A stretch of DNA of 50,092 bases from Candidatus Iainarchaeum sp. (GTDB lineage: Archaea > Iainarchaeota > Iainarchaeia > Iainarchaeales > DTGL01). The translations under genes and the position numbers were made by a program. The notes under the pieces were generated by a model. It was not told the origin of the DNA. It searched no databases and saw only the letters and a program-made list of their open reading frames with translations. This document shows, one piece after another, positions 27,207-36,190 of the stretch. The DNA lies in the NCBI GenBank assembly GCA_026396995.1, contig JAPLVS010000068.1:1-50092 (forward strand), read 5' to 3'. Every line of letters starts with the position of its first letter. The first letter of the stretch is position 1.

Positions 27207-28445
27207 ATGAAAGCCAAAATAGCGCTTGCCTGCGCATTGCTGGCCATGCTGTTCCTGTTCTTCAGCGGGTGCGGGCAGCCGAACGTGTGCGTTTCAAGCG
27301 ACGAATGCGCCGGCTTCAAGTGCGGACTGCAGTGCGGGCAGGGCCAGGTGCTTGAGAAAGCCTGCGCAGGCGGAAAATGCGAGTGCAGGTGCGTGCAGGC
27401 CGGAAGCGAGTGCTCAACGGATTCGGACTGCGAAAAAGCAAAGGAATGCGGACTGCCGCCGAACAAGGTTTCCTGCAGGAACGGCTTCTGCAAATGCGGC
27501 TTCGAGTGCACTGATGAAGAGGACTGCAGCTCATTCCAGTGCCTTTTGGACTGCCCGCGCAGCTACAATATTTGCGCAAGCGGCGCGTGCTCGTGCAACT
27601 GCGAGTCAAAGCAGAAAGAATACATTCCGTGGGAGGCAAAAGAGCTCAGGGATGAACTCGCCGGAAAGATTATTATTGTAAACGGCAGGGCAGAAGCCGG
27701 GCTGGCCAGGTGCACTTTGATGGCGTGCACAGCGCAGGAGCCCTGCTGCAATTCATGTTCTGCAGGGCTTGAGCTTGCATCAACAGAGGAAGGGAAAACA
27801 GATTCGATTGAAATCCGCGGTTCCTACAAAGGCCTGGAGCCTGCCTGCTCAGGAAACGAGTGCAACATTAAATGCAGCCCGCTTGAAGCCGGCAACATAT
27901 ATTCTGTTACAGGCTTGTGGAAGAAAGAAGAAACAAGCGAGGGCGCGAAATACTATCTTGAAATAATAAAATTCGCGCTGCTTGAGGAAAGCGTTCCCGA
28001 AATAAAGCCTGAAAAAACAGAATACGCGCAGGGCGAGCCGATAAAATTCGGCGTTGAATTCGGCAGGGCTGCATTTTTGCAGGCATGGGCAAAGCCGAAA
28101 ATCCAGAAAAAAGAGGGTGAACAATGGCAGGAATTCGATTCGGAATGCGGCTGCATAAAGGAATGCGGAAAGGAGAGCGGCACATGCGAGGAAAACTTCC
28201 CTGAATGCCCTGCCAAGGAAGGGTGCTCGGATGCAAGGCAGGGAGGCTGGCAGTGGAACCAAGAGTACTGCGAATTGAAGGAAATAGCCTGCCAGTGGAG
28301 CACGCCTGGCTCGCAGGAAAAAGTCTACTGCGGAAGCGCAACGAAGGCAGGGCCAGGCACTTACAGGATTGCATTCCAGTATGTCGAGGACTGCAGCGCA
28401 ATAACAAGGCTCACGGCATACTCGGATGAATTCACCATAAAATAA
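27207..28445 (+). CDS. Cys-rich secreted lipoprotein-like protein
   Basis: MKAKIALACALLAMLFLFFSGC lipobox-like; dozens of Cys residues. Confidence 0.75.
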   Translation: MKAKIALACALLAMLFLFFSGCGQPNVCVSSDECAGFKCGLQCGQGQVLEKACAGGKCECRCVQAGSECSTDSDCEKAKECGLPPNKVSCRNGFCKCGFECTDEEDCSSFQCLLDCPRSYNICASGACSCNCESKQKEYIPWEAKELRDELAGKIIIVNGRAEAGLARCTLMACTAQEPCCNSCSAGLELASTEEGKTDSIEIRGSYKGLEPACSGNECNIKCSPLEAGNIYSVTGLWKKEETSEGAKYYLEIIKFALLEESVPEIKPEKTEYAQGEPIKFGVEFGRAAFLQAWAKPKIQKKEGEQWQEFDSECGCIKECGKESGTCEENFPECPAKEGCSDARQGGWQWNQEYCELKEIACQWSTPGSQEKVYCGSATKAGPGTYRIAFQYVEDCSAITRLTAYSDEFTIK

Positions 28446-28529
28446 AAACCGCCTGCCGGAATGCCACCAAAAGCCTTATTAAACCAAATTCAGTATTCAA
28501 TAATATCGATTTGCTTCGGGGTGTTGTGA

Positions 28530-28694
28530 ATGGTTTGCGAACATACTAATTCGAAAGGAAAAAAATATTACCTGCACCAGAGCGGCAGGCTCATGTATTT
28601 CAGCGGGGACCCAAAGAAGGGAATAGACCTTCCGGCAGGCATGACAATCGTTGAAAACCAGCGCACAGGCCTTCCGATGGTAAAAAAGAAATAA
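28530..28694 (+). CDS. 54-aa conserved-looking small protein
   Basis: ATG GTT TGC GAA ... AAA TAA: MVCEHTNSKGKKYYLHQSGRLMYFSGDPKKGIDLPAGMTIVENQRTGLPMVKKK; below the ORF-track cutoff. Confidence 0.6.
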   Translation: MVCEHTNSKGKKYYLHQSGRLMYFSGDPKKGIDLPAGMTIVENQRTGLPMVKKK

Positions 28695-28719
28695 ATGCCG
28701 TCAATTGCCAGGTGAGAGG

Positions 28720-29544
28720 ATGAAATACAAACTTGCGGATTACGCGAAAGCGGCAGCGGAATACAGGAATGCCCTGAAATTCCTTGCAAAAAAAACAATT
28801 CTCGTGGAATTCCCTTATTCGAACAAAAAGGCCTATTATTCGCTTGCGCCGCTCAGCAATGCGCTGCACGAACTCGGCGCGGATTTGAGCGTAACGCTCC
28901 ACGAAGGCAAAAGCCAAAACCTCGAAATATTATGCAATTTCTGGAATGCTTTCAGGGATATGGAAGAAGGCATTAAAACGCCTGAAGCCGCGGCACTCGG
29001 AGCATTCATTGCTGAAGCCGAGAAAAAGGCAGGCAAAGGCAAAATAAGGGAAAACATGCGCCCGCCTGACGCGCTTATCAGCGCAGAAAAAGAATGCTTT
29101 GTTGTTGAAACCGCAGCAGGCCTTTTCCCGCTCGAATTCAAGGAAAAATGGTTCAAGGAAAGGGGCAAAAAAGGCCTGATGGCTGCTGCGAAAAGGATTA
29201 TTGTGGACGGCTTTGCGCTCAAGAAAAGTGAAAAGTTCTCGGTTGGATTTGAGATTATCCCGAAAAAAAAGGACCTTGAACTGCCATTGGACGATTACCT
29301 TGACAATTTTGCCATTGCAATGGCGATGGTCGGCGAGGCAAAGAAGAGGGGGACGCGCGTGGTGATGGGCGCCGGCACAGGCCGAAAATCCAAACTCGAC
29401 CCGATGAACAGGATTGCCGAGATAAAATCGATTATTGCAGGCTGCGAGCACGACAGGAAAGTGAAAGAGCCTGTGTTCCAGAAATATTCTGCCCTTTCCG
29501 GAAAAACAGGGACAAGCGCATGCCGAAGACAAGGGTGGGCATAA
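28720..29544 (+). CDS. M29-type aminopeptidase-like protein, N-terminal half (possibly split or frameshifted gene)
   Basis: LAKKTILVEFPYSNKKAYYSLAPLSNALHELGADL...; overlaps next ORF by 25 nt in another frame; GGTGAG SD. Confidence 0.65.
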   Translation: MKYKLADYAKAAAEYRNALKFLAKKTILVEFPYSNKKAYYSLAPLSNALHELGADLSVTLHEGKSQNLEILCNFWNAFRDMEEGIKTPEAAALGAFIAEAEKKAGKGKIRENMRPPDALISAEKECFVVETAAGLFPLEFKEKWFKERGKKGLMAAAKRIIVDGFALKKSEKFSVGFEIIPKKKDLELPLDDYLDNFAIAMAMVGEAKKRGTRVVMGAGTGRKSKLDPMNRIAEIKSIIAGCEHDRKVKEPVFQKYSALSGKTGTSACRRQGWA

Positions 29545-30341
29545 CTGAAACGCTGCCTATCGAGAATTTTGTTAGGACATGCAATGTAGACTATAACGAA
29601 ATGAAGGCGCTGACACTTGCAATAAAAAAGGAAATGGACAAGAGCGAGCGCGTGATAGTGCGCGGCAACCTCCCTGAAAAAACTTGCACTAATCTCACTG
29701 TTTTCCTGACAAAGGGAAAAATGAGGAGGAAGGTCACGACAAGCGATGCCGACGCAAGCAAAAAACTGAACGCGCAGGTGCTGAAAGAAGACGGCATTAT
29801 TTCAGGGATGTTCGCGAACTTCCCGAGCGGCGAGGCATTTTTAACACCTGAAAGCATCGAAGGCATTGCCGTGGGCGATGTAGTGATAAACCTTGACAGG
29901 AGCCATCTGCTCAGCCCTAAAAACCCGCTTATCGTGGAATTCAAAAAAGGGCGCTGGAAAATCGTGAAAGCGCCCCCCGCAATAAGAAAGAAAATGAATG
30001 AAGAGATTGCGGATTCAAAAAAGCTTGTGGCAGAATACAGGAAAAAGAAATCGCTGCCGGCGCCGATAATAAAGCAGTACAGCGACAACATGAACAGGGT
30101 GGGAGAGTTCGCAATCAACACGAACCCGAAGGCCAGGCTCAGCAATTACCTTATTGAAAACGAGAAAATCGCGAAAATGATCCACATCGCGCTCGGCTCT
30201 GGATTCGAGCCTGACAGGCAGACATTGTACCATTGGGATTTCGTGATAAACTCGCCGAGGCAGAAGCTCGATATTTTCGGGATAGACAAAAAAGGCAAAG
30301 AGCACTGGATTATCAGGAAAGGAAAGTTCGTTGTAAAATAG
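29520..30341 (+). CDS. M29-type aminopeptidase-like protein, C-terminal half
   Basis: NFPSGEAFLTPE, RVGEFAINTNPKARLSNYLIENEKIAKMIHIALGSGFEPDRQTLYHWDFVI. Confidence 0.75.
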   Translation: MPKTRVGITETLPIENFVRTCNVDYNEMKALTLAIKKEMDKSERVIVRGNLPEKTCTNLTVFLTKGKMRRKVTTSDADASKKLNAQVLKEDGIISGMFANFPSGEAFLTPESIEGIAVGDVVINLDRSHLLSPKNPLIVEFKKGRWKIVKAPPAIRKKMNEEIADSKKLVAEYRKKKSLPAPIIKQYSDNMNRVGEFAINTNPKARLSNYLIENEKIAKMIHIALGSGFEPDRQTLYHWDFVINSPRQKLDIFGIDKKGKEHWIIRKGKFVVK

Positions 30342-30386
30342 GCGATTGGCAAAATGGCCTCAATTGGCCAAAGGAAAGTTCGCGGT

Positions 30387-31454
30387 ATGAAAGAAAAAAT
30401 CGCTGAATTGTTCGATTCCACTGGCCTTGACCAAATCCTGATTTTCAGCCGCTCAGCCGAACAGCCCTATTTCCAGTATTTCACCTCACTTCCATTGAAC
30501 CAGTTTGAGGGCAGTGCGCTTGTCCTTTCCAAGGACAGAAAACCGCTTGTCATAACGAACACGCTCTGGAAAGGCCTTCTTGAAAAAAACAAGGAATTCA
30601 ATGTTGCTGCAGCCGAGAACAGGAAGGCATTCATTGAAATCCTGCAAAAGGCCCTGCCGGAAAAAAAAGTCTGGGCAAACTACCACGATTTTTCAACAGC
30701 CGGGCTTTCAAGGCTGAAAAGAAGGCTCAAGGGAAAAAATCTGGCGAACATTTCCAGGGTGCTTGAAAAGCTGCGCGAGACAAAAACAAAAGAAGAAATA
30801 AGGAAGATTGCGCGCGCAGCCAAAATCACTGAGAAAGCGCTCAAAATCGTGCCCCAGCTTGTGAAAAAAGGGATTACCGAAAGAGCCCTCGCAAAAAGGC
30901 TTGAAATCGAAATGCTCGAGAGCGACGCCGACACAACCGCTTTCCCGGTGATAGTTGCCTCAGGCAGCGGCGGGGCAACCCCGCATTACAGTCCAAGGGA
31001 AAAGAAAATCTGCAAAGGCTTTTTGCTTGTGGACTGCGGGGCAAGATTCGAAAACTATTGCGCGGATTTAAGCCGGACTTTTTTTGTGGGTCGCGCATCG
31101 GAAAAAGAAAAAGGCCTTTACGAACTTGTCTCTGATGCAAAACTTGCGGCCGAAAAAAAGGCCGTGATCGGCGGCAGGGCTTCTGAAACAATGAAGGCAG
31201 TGGAATCCTCCCTTGCCGGGCAGGGGTTCAAAATGGTGCACTCGCTGGGGCATGGCATTGGCCTGCAGGACCATGATTTCCCTGAAAGCATCAACAGGAA
31301 AAGCAATTGGCATTTCAGGCCTGGAATCTGTTTCACGCTTGAGCCTGCGGTTTACGGCAAATTCGGCGGCATAAGAATCGAGGACGACTATTTGATGGAA
31401 AGGAAAAGGCTGAAGCCTTTTTCAAGGGCGCCAAAAGAACTTTTTGAGATATAG
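30387..31454 (+). CDS. M24-family Xaa-Pro aminopeptidase
   Basis: FPVIVASGSGGATPHYSPREKKICKGFLLVDCGARFENYCADLSRTFFVG, HSLGHGIGLQDHDFPES, CFTLEPAVY. Confidence 0.9.
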   Translation: MKEKIAELFDSTGLDQILIFSRSAEQPYFQYFTSLPLNQFEGSALVLSKDRKPLVITNTLWKGLLEKNKEFNVAAAENRKAFIEILQKALPEKKVWANYHDFSTAGLSRLKRRLKGKNLANISRVLEKLRETKTKEEIRKIARAAKITEKALKIVPQLVKKGITERALAKRLEIEMLESDADTTAFPVIVASGSGGATPHYSPREKKICKGFLLVDCGARFENYCADLSRTFFVGRASEKEKGLYELVSDAKLAAEKKAVIGGRASETMKAVESSLAGQGFKMVHSLGHGIGLQDHDFPESINRKSNWHFRPGICFTLEPAVYGKFGGIRIEDDYLMERKRLKPFSRAPKELFEI

Positions 31455-31459
31455 CCTTT

Positions 31460-32242
31460 TCAGCGCAGATACTTCAGTGTGTTCCTGAGGATGCCGGGAG
31501 TAATGCCCGGATCATAATTGAAGTAAATGCTTTTTCCTTTGGCAAGCGGCTTTTCCACAATGCCTGGGTAATGTTTTGTGGACTGCATGTCATTTATTGT
31601 TGCGATTTCGTTCCCTGTTGCGGAAACAGGGAACACTTCAAGATAAAAGAAAGGCTGGTCGCTTGCCGCCGGGATATGTTCTATGCCGATCATTATTTTG
31701 CTGTTATAGTCCGCCCTTTCAAGTTCGGCCGTAACGTTCAGCGGCGAGGTGCAGCTTGGCTTGTTTTCCTTTGTGTACGCACAGTCCACAGGCACAATGT
31801 CCGAGCCGAAGTTGGCAAGCCAGCCTATGACTTCCGGGGTTTCTTGGTTGTAAATTCCGCTGTTGCTGACAACAATGAGCTTTCCGCCTCTATTGACATA
31901 ACTTGTAATAGCTTCCCCGACCCCGCTCGGCAGGTATTTGCTGTCCTGGTTGGATTGGTCGAGCATTACAATATCATACTGTGCGAGTTTTTCCTTTGCG
32001 TTGGTGCGAAGTGATTCCTCGTCCCTTATCACATAGACCGCGAGATCCTTGCTGTTGTCCAATGCTTCGAGCGCCGCCGGGCTTGGGTTGCCGATAACGA
32101 GCATTTGGGAAGGTTTCGGCTGGGTGATAGGCCCGATTTCCCAAAAACCAAGCCAGCCCCCGGCAGCAGCCACAATTACTAATAGGAGAATCAATGCGAT
32201 TATTCCGAATATGGCAAAAAACGCAAAAAGCTCGTTTTTCAT
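31460..32242 (-). CDS. Membrane-anchored GATase-like-fold protein, paralog A
   Basis: N-terminal TM; MLVIGNPSPAALEALDNSKDL...YDIVMLDQSNQ...GGKLIVVSNSGIY; about 60% identical by eye to 33271-34041. Confidence 0.7.
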   Translation of the reverse strand: MKNELFAFFAIFGIIALILLLVIVAAAGGWLGFWEIGPITQPKPSQMLVIGNPSPAALEALDNSKDLAVYVIRDEESLRTNAKEKLAQYDIVMLDQSNQDSKYLPSGVGEAITSYVNRGGKLIVVSNSGIYNQETPEVIGWLANFGSDIVPVDCAYTKENKPSCTSPLNVTAELERADYNSKIMIGIEHIPAASDQPFFYLEVFPVSATGNEIATINDMQSTKHYPGIVEKPLAKGKSIYFNYDPGITPGILRNTLKYLR

Positions 32243-32311
32243 CAAACCCTCTCCGCCTGCACGACAAAATAAGTACGCGTCCCTTGTTTAAATAACTTTC
32301 TGGAAGGTGCA

Positions 32312-32353
32312 ATGAATGCCAAGAAAGCGCCAAAAGAACTGGTTGAAATATAA
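32312..32353 (+). pseudogene. Possible relic of an M24 peptidase gene 3' end
   Basis: MNAKKAPKELVEI* vs M24 C-terminus SRAPKELFEI*; nucleotide match gcgccaaaagaact..ttga.atata. Confidence 0.35.
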
Positions 32354-32383
32354 GGAAAAGAAAAAAAAAGGAAAGCCTGCAAC

Positions 32384-33184
32384 TCATTCGGCAGGCGTTG
32401 CGGTCGTTTCTGGTTCTGCAGTTCCGGTTTCTGCAGGTTCTGTTCCAGTGTCAATCGAATCCATTGAAGCCAGCGTATAGCTGTACATTGCAAGGCTTCC
32501 CACGAGCGAGCAGTCCATCATGGTCTCGCTGTCTGTTCCTGCTGATTCTTTGGCTTCCTTGATTGAAGTTTCAAGGTCTTCGAGGCCTGCTTCCCAGGAA
32601 GTGAAAGACGCGCCCGCAGGCAGGCCTGGCTGTTCGGCCTTTTTTGCCTTGAGGTCGACTTTAACGGAACTGTCGGAGATGCCGAGCATGTCGTTTTTGA
32701 CCATGTCGGCAAGTTCTGTGTCTGTGCATGAAGCCGGCACTTCAAAAGAGTAGGACACAGTGAAAGTGCCGTCCTCGGCCTTTTCCGCTTTTTTTGCAAG
32801 CGACGGCATGCACTGCTTTGCGCTTTCGAAATACGGCTGGAATGCGGATTTTTCATCTGAAGTCATCGAGGTTCCGGCCTGCGCTTCAAGGAGCGAAACA
32901 AATTTTTCGAACCCGCAGTCCTTGCCTCCGGCAAACAGCCCGTCATAAAGAAGGATTAGTTTCCCGAAAGCCGTGGTGTCTGCAAAAGCGATTGCCTCCT
33001 CTTCGGTGCCGCCCTGGGGCTTCAAAACGCCGCCGAAATAAATGACAGCGGCCGCGGCCAAAACCAAAAACACTGCAACCGCAATCCAGAGTGTTTTCGA
33101 ACCGCTTTTCTCGTGCCCGGCCAGGCTCTCCTTCGGGGCCTGTTCAGCACTGCTTTTCCTGAATGCTCTCGCCTTCGCTTCCAT
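32384..33184 (-). CDS. Single-pass membrane protein with extracellular domain, unknown
   Basis: TM TLWIAVAVFLVLAAAAVIYFGGV; Thr/Glu-rich C-terminus. Confidence 0.65.
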   Translation of the reverse strand: MEAKARAFRKSSAEQAPKESLAGHEKSGSKTLWIAVAVFLVLAAAAVIYFGGVLKPQGGTEEEAIAFADTTAFGKLILLYDGLFAGGKDCGFEKFVSLLEAQAGTSMTSDEKSAFQPYFESAKQCMPSLAKKAEKAEDGTFTVSYSFEVPASCTDTELADMVKNDMLGISDSSVKVDLKAKKAEQPGLPAGASFTSWEAGLEDLETSIKEAKESAGTDSETMMDCSLVGSLAMYSYTLASMDSIDTGTEPAETGTAEPETTATPAE

Positions 33185-33270
33185 AAACAAAAACCTCCAA
33201 GGATGACAGAATAATAACGCGCTTTTGGTTTATTAAACTATATGAAATCTGCACTTGGCACATGAACCGC

Positions 33271-34041
33271 TTATTGCAGGTATCTCAAAGTGTTCCTGAG
33301 GATTGCCGGCGTCAGGCCAGGATTATAATTGAAGTAAATGCTTTTCCCCAAAATCCCTGTCTTTTCCGCTATCCCAGGGTAATACTTTGTGGAATTCGCG
33401 TCCTTTATTATCGCTATTTCATTGCCTGTCGCAGAAACAGGGAATGTCTCGAGGGAAAGGTAAGGCATGTCTTTTGTTTCAGGAACCCTGTCAATGGCTA
33501 ACATTATGGGGTGGTCATAATCAACCCTTTCGAGCACGGCCGTGACATTCACAGGCAAGGTGCAGCTTGGCTTGTTTTCCCTTGTGAAAACGCAGTCCAC
33601 CGGCACTATTTCAGAGCCGAAATTGGCTGTCCAGCCGATTATTTCAGGGGCATCCGGGCTGTATATGCCTGAATTCTTCACCACAATAAGCTTTCCGCCT
33701 TTTTCAGCGAAAGCAGAGAGGGCTTCAGCGGCTGCGCTCGAAAGCATTTTGCTTTCCTGCCCTGACTGGTCCAGCATCACAATATTGTAATCGGCGAGCT
33801 TTTCCAAGGCGTTTTGGCTCAGGAAAGCCTCATCCTTTACAACAAATTCGGCCAAATCCTTGCTGTTGCCGAGCGCCTCAAGGGTTTCAGGGCTCGGCTT
33901 GCCTATAATGAGCATTTTTGCAACATAAGGCCGGGAAGGATTAGAAGGGCTTGAAGCGGTTCCTGTGTGCTGCAGCTCGCTGCACCCGCAAAGCAAAAAA
34001 AGCACGGAAAACAAAACCAGCAAAAATATCCAGAGCTTCAT
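33271..34041 (-). CDS. Lipoprotein GATase-like-fold protein, paralog B
   Basis: Lipobox-like LFLLCGCSE; MLIIGKPSPETLEALGNSKDL...YDNIVMLDQSGQ-type core shared with paralog A. Confidence 0.7.
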   Translation of the reverse strand: MKLWIFLLVLFSVLFLLCGCSELQHTGTASSPSNPSRPYVAKMLIIGKPSPETLEALGNSKDLAEFVVKDEAFLSQNALEKLADYNIVMLDQSGQESKMLSSAAAEALSAFAEKGGKLIVVKNSGIYSPDAPEIIGWTANFGSEIVPVDCVFTRENKPSCTLPVNVTAVLERVDYDHPIMLAIDRVPETKDMPYLSLETFPVSATGNEIAIIKDANSTKYYPGIAEKTGILGKSIYFNYNPGLTPAILRNTLRYLQ

Positions 34042-34156
34042 TGAAAGGCCTCCGCAATCCAGAGCGGACTGTTAAGATTGGCGTCTTATTGTTTAAATAT
34101 GTTTCCAAAAAGCTTTTTGCGCTTCCTTTTAATTCATTTTCTTCCTCTTTTAATCC

Positions 34157-34246
34157 ATGGAACTCCCTGAAGCGAAAGCCGTAATCGAGGACGCCCTCCA
34201 GAAAAAGCACATGCTTTGCCTTGTGCGGGGCTGTTTCGTGGAATAA
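34157..34246 (+). pseudogene. Apparent 5' remnant of a nucS-like gene
   Basis: MELPEAKAVIEDALQKKHMLCLVRGCFVE* resembles NucS N-terminus MEFMQAQKQIMQAIERKEMLCVIGECAVEY. Confidence 0.45.
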
Positions 34247-34337
34247 CACTTAAAAGGTGACTGTTAGACTGGGTATTTTTGGATTTTTTTGCTTTAAAGG
34301 GGTGTTTTTAGGGCTGGCGGGGTTTGAAAATTTTCAT

Positions 34338-35276
34338 TCAGCTAAGTTCTTTTTTTCCTGGTTTTTTTCTCATTTCTTCTGCCAGTTCGTTCAGTTCTTT
34401 TAAGGTCTTTTTGGCAAATTTTTCAAAATCTTTGCCTGGTTGTTCCACTATAAGCCTTTGTTCTTCGCCTATTTTGAATTCTTCTTCAAATTTTTTGTTT
34501 TTGAGGTTTTCTGCATACTTTAGGTATTTGAACATAAATTCGGTTTTTTCAATTGCCATTTTCTTTACCAATTTTATTGTGGCGCCCTTCGTTGAAAGAA
34601 CATACAAGTCAATTATGTCTCTTGCTTTGAATCCACGCCTTGTCAATATGGCCCGGATTTTTTCTGCAGCAATTTCTTCAAGCGAATAAATATAAAATTC
34701 TGGGCTTTCTGTTGCCAAAAATGCGTGTTCCGGGTATTCGAGTTCCAGTTCTTGCTTTTGGTTTTCGGCTATTGCCGCCAGCTTGTGCTTTTTTGGTTTT
34801 TGAATAATCTTGTCAATGAAATTTAATTGTATTTTGATGAAGGTTTCTTTTTCATTGGTTGTCGGCACATACCAGAATTTGAATGTCGTGAACCTGTTGC
34901 TTCCGCCAAATTGGGCATAACGCTTGTTTGATTTTTCAGGCTTGAAATCCAAGCCAAGGTTTTTTGCCGCAGTCTCGAATAACTGCATTAGCTTGTTTAT
35001 TTCTTGGGAAACTATTTTTCTTGCTTGGTTTTGTGTTTTGCCATCGAATTGTTTCTGGTCGATCCAAGTGAAATCCAAGTCTTCCGAAAAACGATAATAG
35101 CCAAAATAGGCTTTGGTCAAGCAAGTGCCGCCTTTGAATGCAAAATTTTCAACAAAATGCCCTGATTTGGATAACTCGATGAGCAGGCCTTGGAGGTAAA
35201 GGTCTTTTTCTATCAAATCCCTTTCGGTTATTTTTAGGTCGTTTGAAATCTTTTCCACAAGGTCTCTTGGAATCAT
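34338..35276 (-). CDS. AbiEii/AbiGii-family nucleotidyltransferase toxin
   Basis: FVENFAFKGGTCLTKAYFGYYRFSEDLDFTWI, SLEEIAAEKIRAILTRRGFKARDIIDLYVL; ATGA overlap with upstream gene. Confidence 0.88.
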   Translation of the reverse strand: MIPRDLVEKISNDLKITERDLIEKDLYLQGLLIELSKSGHFVENFAFKGGTCLTKAYFGYYRFSEDLDFTWIDQKQFDGKTQNQARKIVSQEINKLMQLFETAAKNLGLDFKPEKSNKRYAQFGGSNRFTTFKFWYVPTTNEKETFIKIQLNFIDKIIQKPKKHKLAAIAENQKQELELEYPEHAFLATESPEFYIYSLEEIAAEKIRAILTRRGFKARDIIDLYVLSTKGATIKLVKKMAIEKTEFMFKYLKYAENLKNKKFEEEFKIGEEQRLIVEQPGKDFEKFAKKTLKELNELAEEMRKKPGKKELS

Positions 35277-35911
35277 TTTAATTCCCCTGCAATTTTTCTG
35301 GCTTTTGCGCTGTAGCGTTCTGCATAGTTCAAAAGTTTTTTGTGGTCGGCTTCTTCCGCCCATTCAATGAGTTCGTCAATTATTGCTTTTTCAGTCTTGC
35401 CTGAGTGAATTCGCAAGTGAACCAGGTCCAAGAGTGTTTTTTCCAGGTCGGAGTATGGGAATTTCCAGTCCTTTTTTATTCCAAAACCAAAGAGTTTTTT
35501 ATTCAATTTCACAAACTTGACTCTCCTGTCCAAAATCTCGAATGGCTTGGCCCTGAAAATAGTATCTGAAACAACATAATCAATCGTAAAATATTCGTGG
35601 GTTATGGCGTTGAGTTTGATGGCTGTTTCTAACCCAAAATACCAGTTCTTGACTTTCTTGTAGTCCATTGCTTTGGCTATTGCTTCATACGAGCTTGGGC
35701 TGCCGGTATTGAGCCTGCGCTCTTCAACAGAAGGAATGTAAAAAAAGCCCCGCACAATCCGTTTAAGGTATTTGTTGCCGAAAAGATAGGCCAAAGCGTC
35801 AGTATACTTGATTTTGAGCCTTGCGCACAATTCCTTTAACTCGACATCTGAGATATAGCGTTCTTTCCATAACAGCAAACGCCGAACCAAAACCCTGTAT
35901 TTCATTCGCAT
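35273..35911 (-). CDS. AbiEi-like antitoxin/transcriptional regulator
   Basis: Adjacent to AbiEii; N-terminal wHTH-like region; LFGFGIKKDWKFPYSDLEKTLLDLVHL. Confidence 0.75.
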   Translation of the reverse strand: MRMKYRVLVRRLLLWKERYISDVELKELCARLKIKYTDALAYLFGNKYLKRIVRGFFYIPSVEERRLNTGSPSSYEAIAKAMDYKKVKNWYFGLETAIKLNAITHEYFTIDYVVSDTIFRAKPFEILDRRVKFVKLNKKLFGFGIKKDWKFPYSDLEKTLLDLVHLRIHSGKTEKAIIDELIEWAEEADHKKLLNYAERYSAKARKIAGELK

Positions 35912-35954
35912 CACAATTTAATAATAAGTATCAAATTATAATATAAACCTATCG

Positions 35955-36026
35955 CGGGAAAAAACCGCAAAAAACAGGCGCCAAAAAGTTTCTTTTTCGG
36001 GAAACTATTCACTTGCCGGGAAACCA
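35955..36026. repeat. Three CGGGAAA-core repeats upstream of the AbiE operon (candidate operator)
   Basis: gcgggaaaaaaccgc (35954-35968), cgggaaacta (35998-36007), cgggaaacca (36017-36026). Confidence 0.35.
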
Positions 36027-36190
36027 GTTTTTTTCAATTGTTTTGGCAGCCTTGCCCCCACAATGAGAGATTCCCTCCAAACAAGGCTTCCCTGAGGCTC
36101 CGAGCCACTTGCCGGCCATTCTTAAACTTTTTTAATGGCCGCAAACATCCTCAAGCACCATTAAAAACAATTCCGCACTCTCCCTATTTC

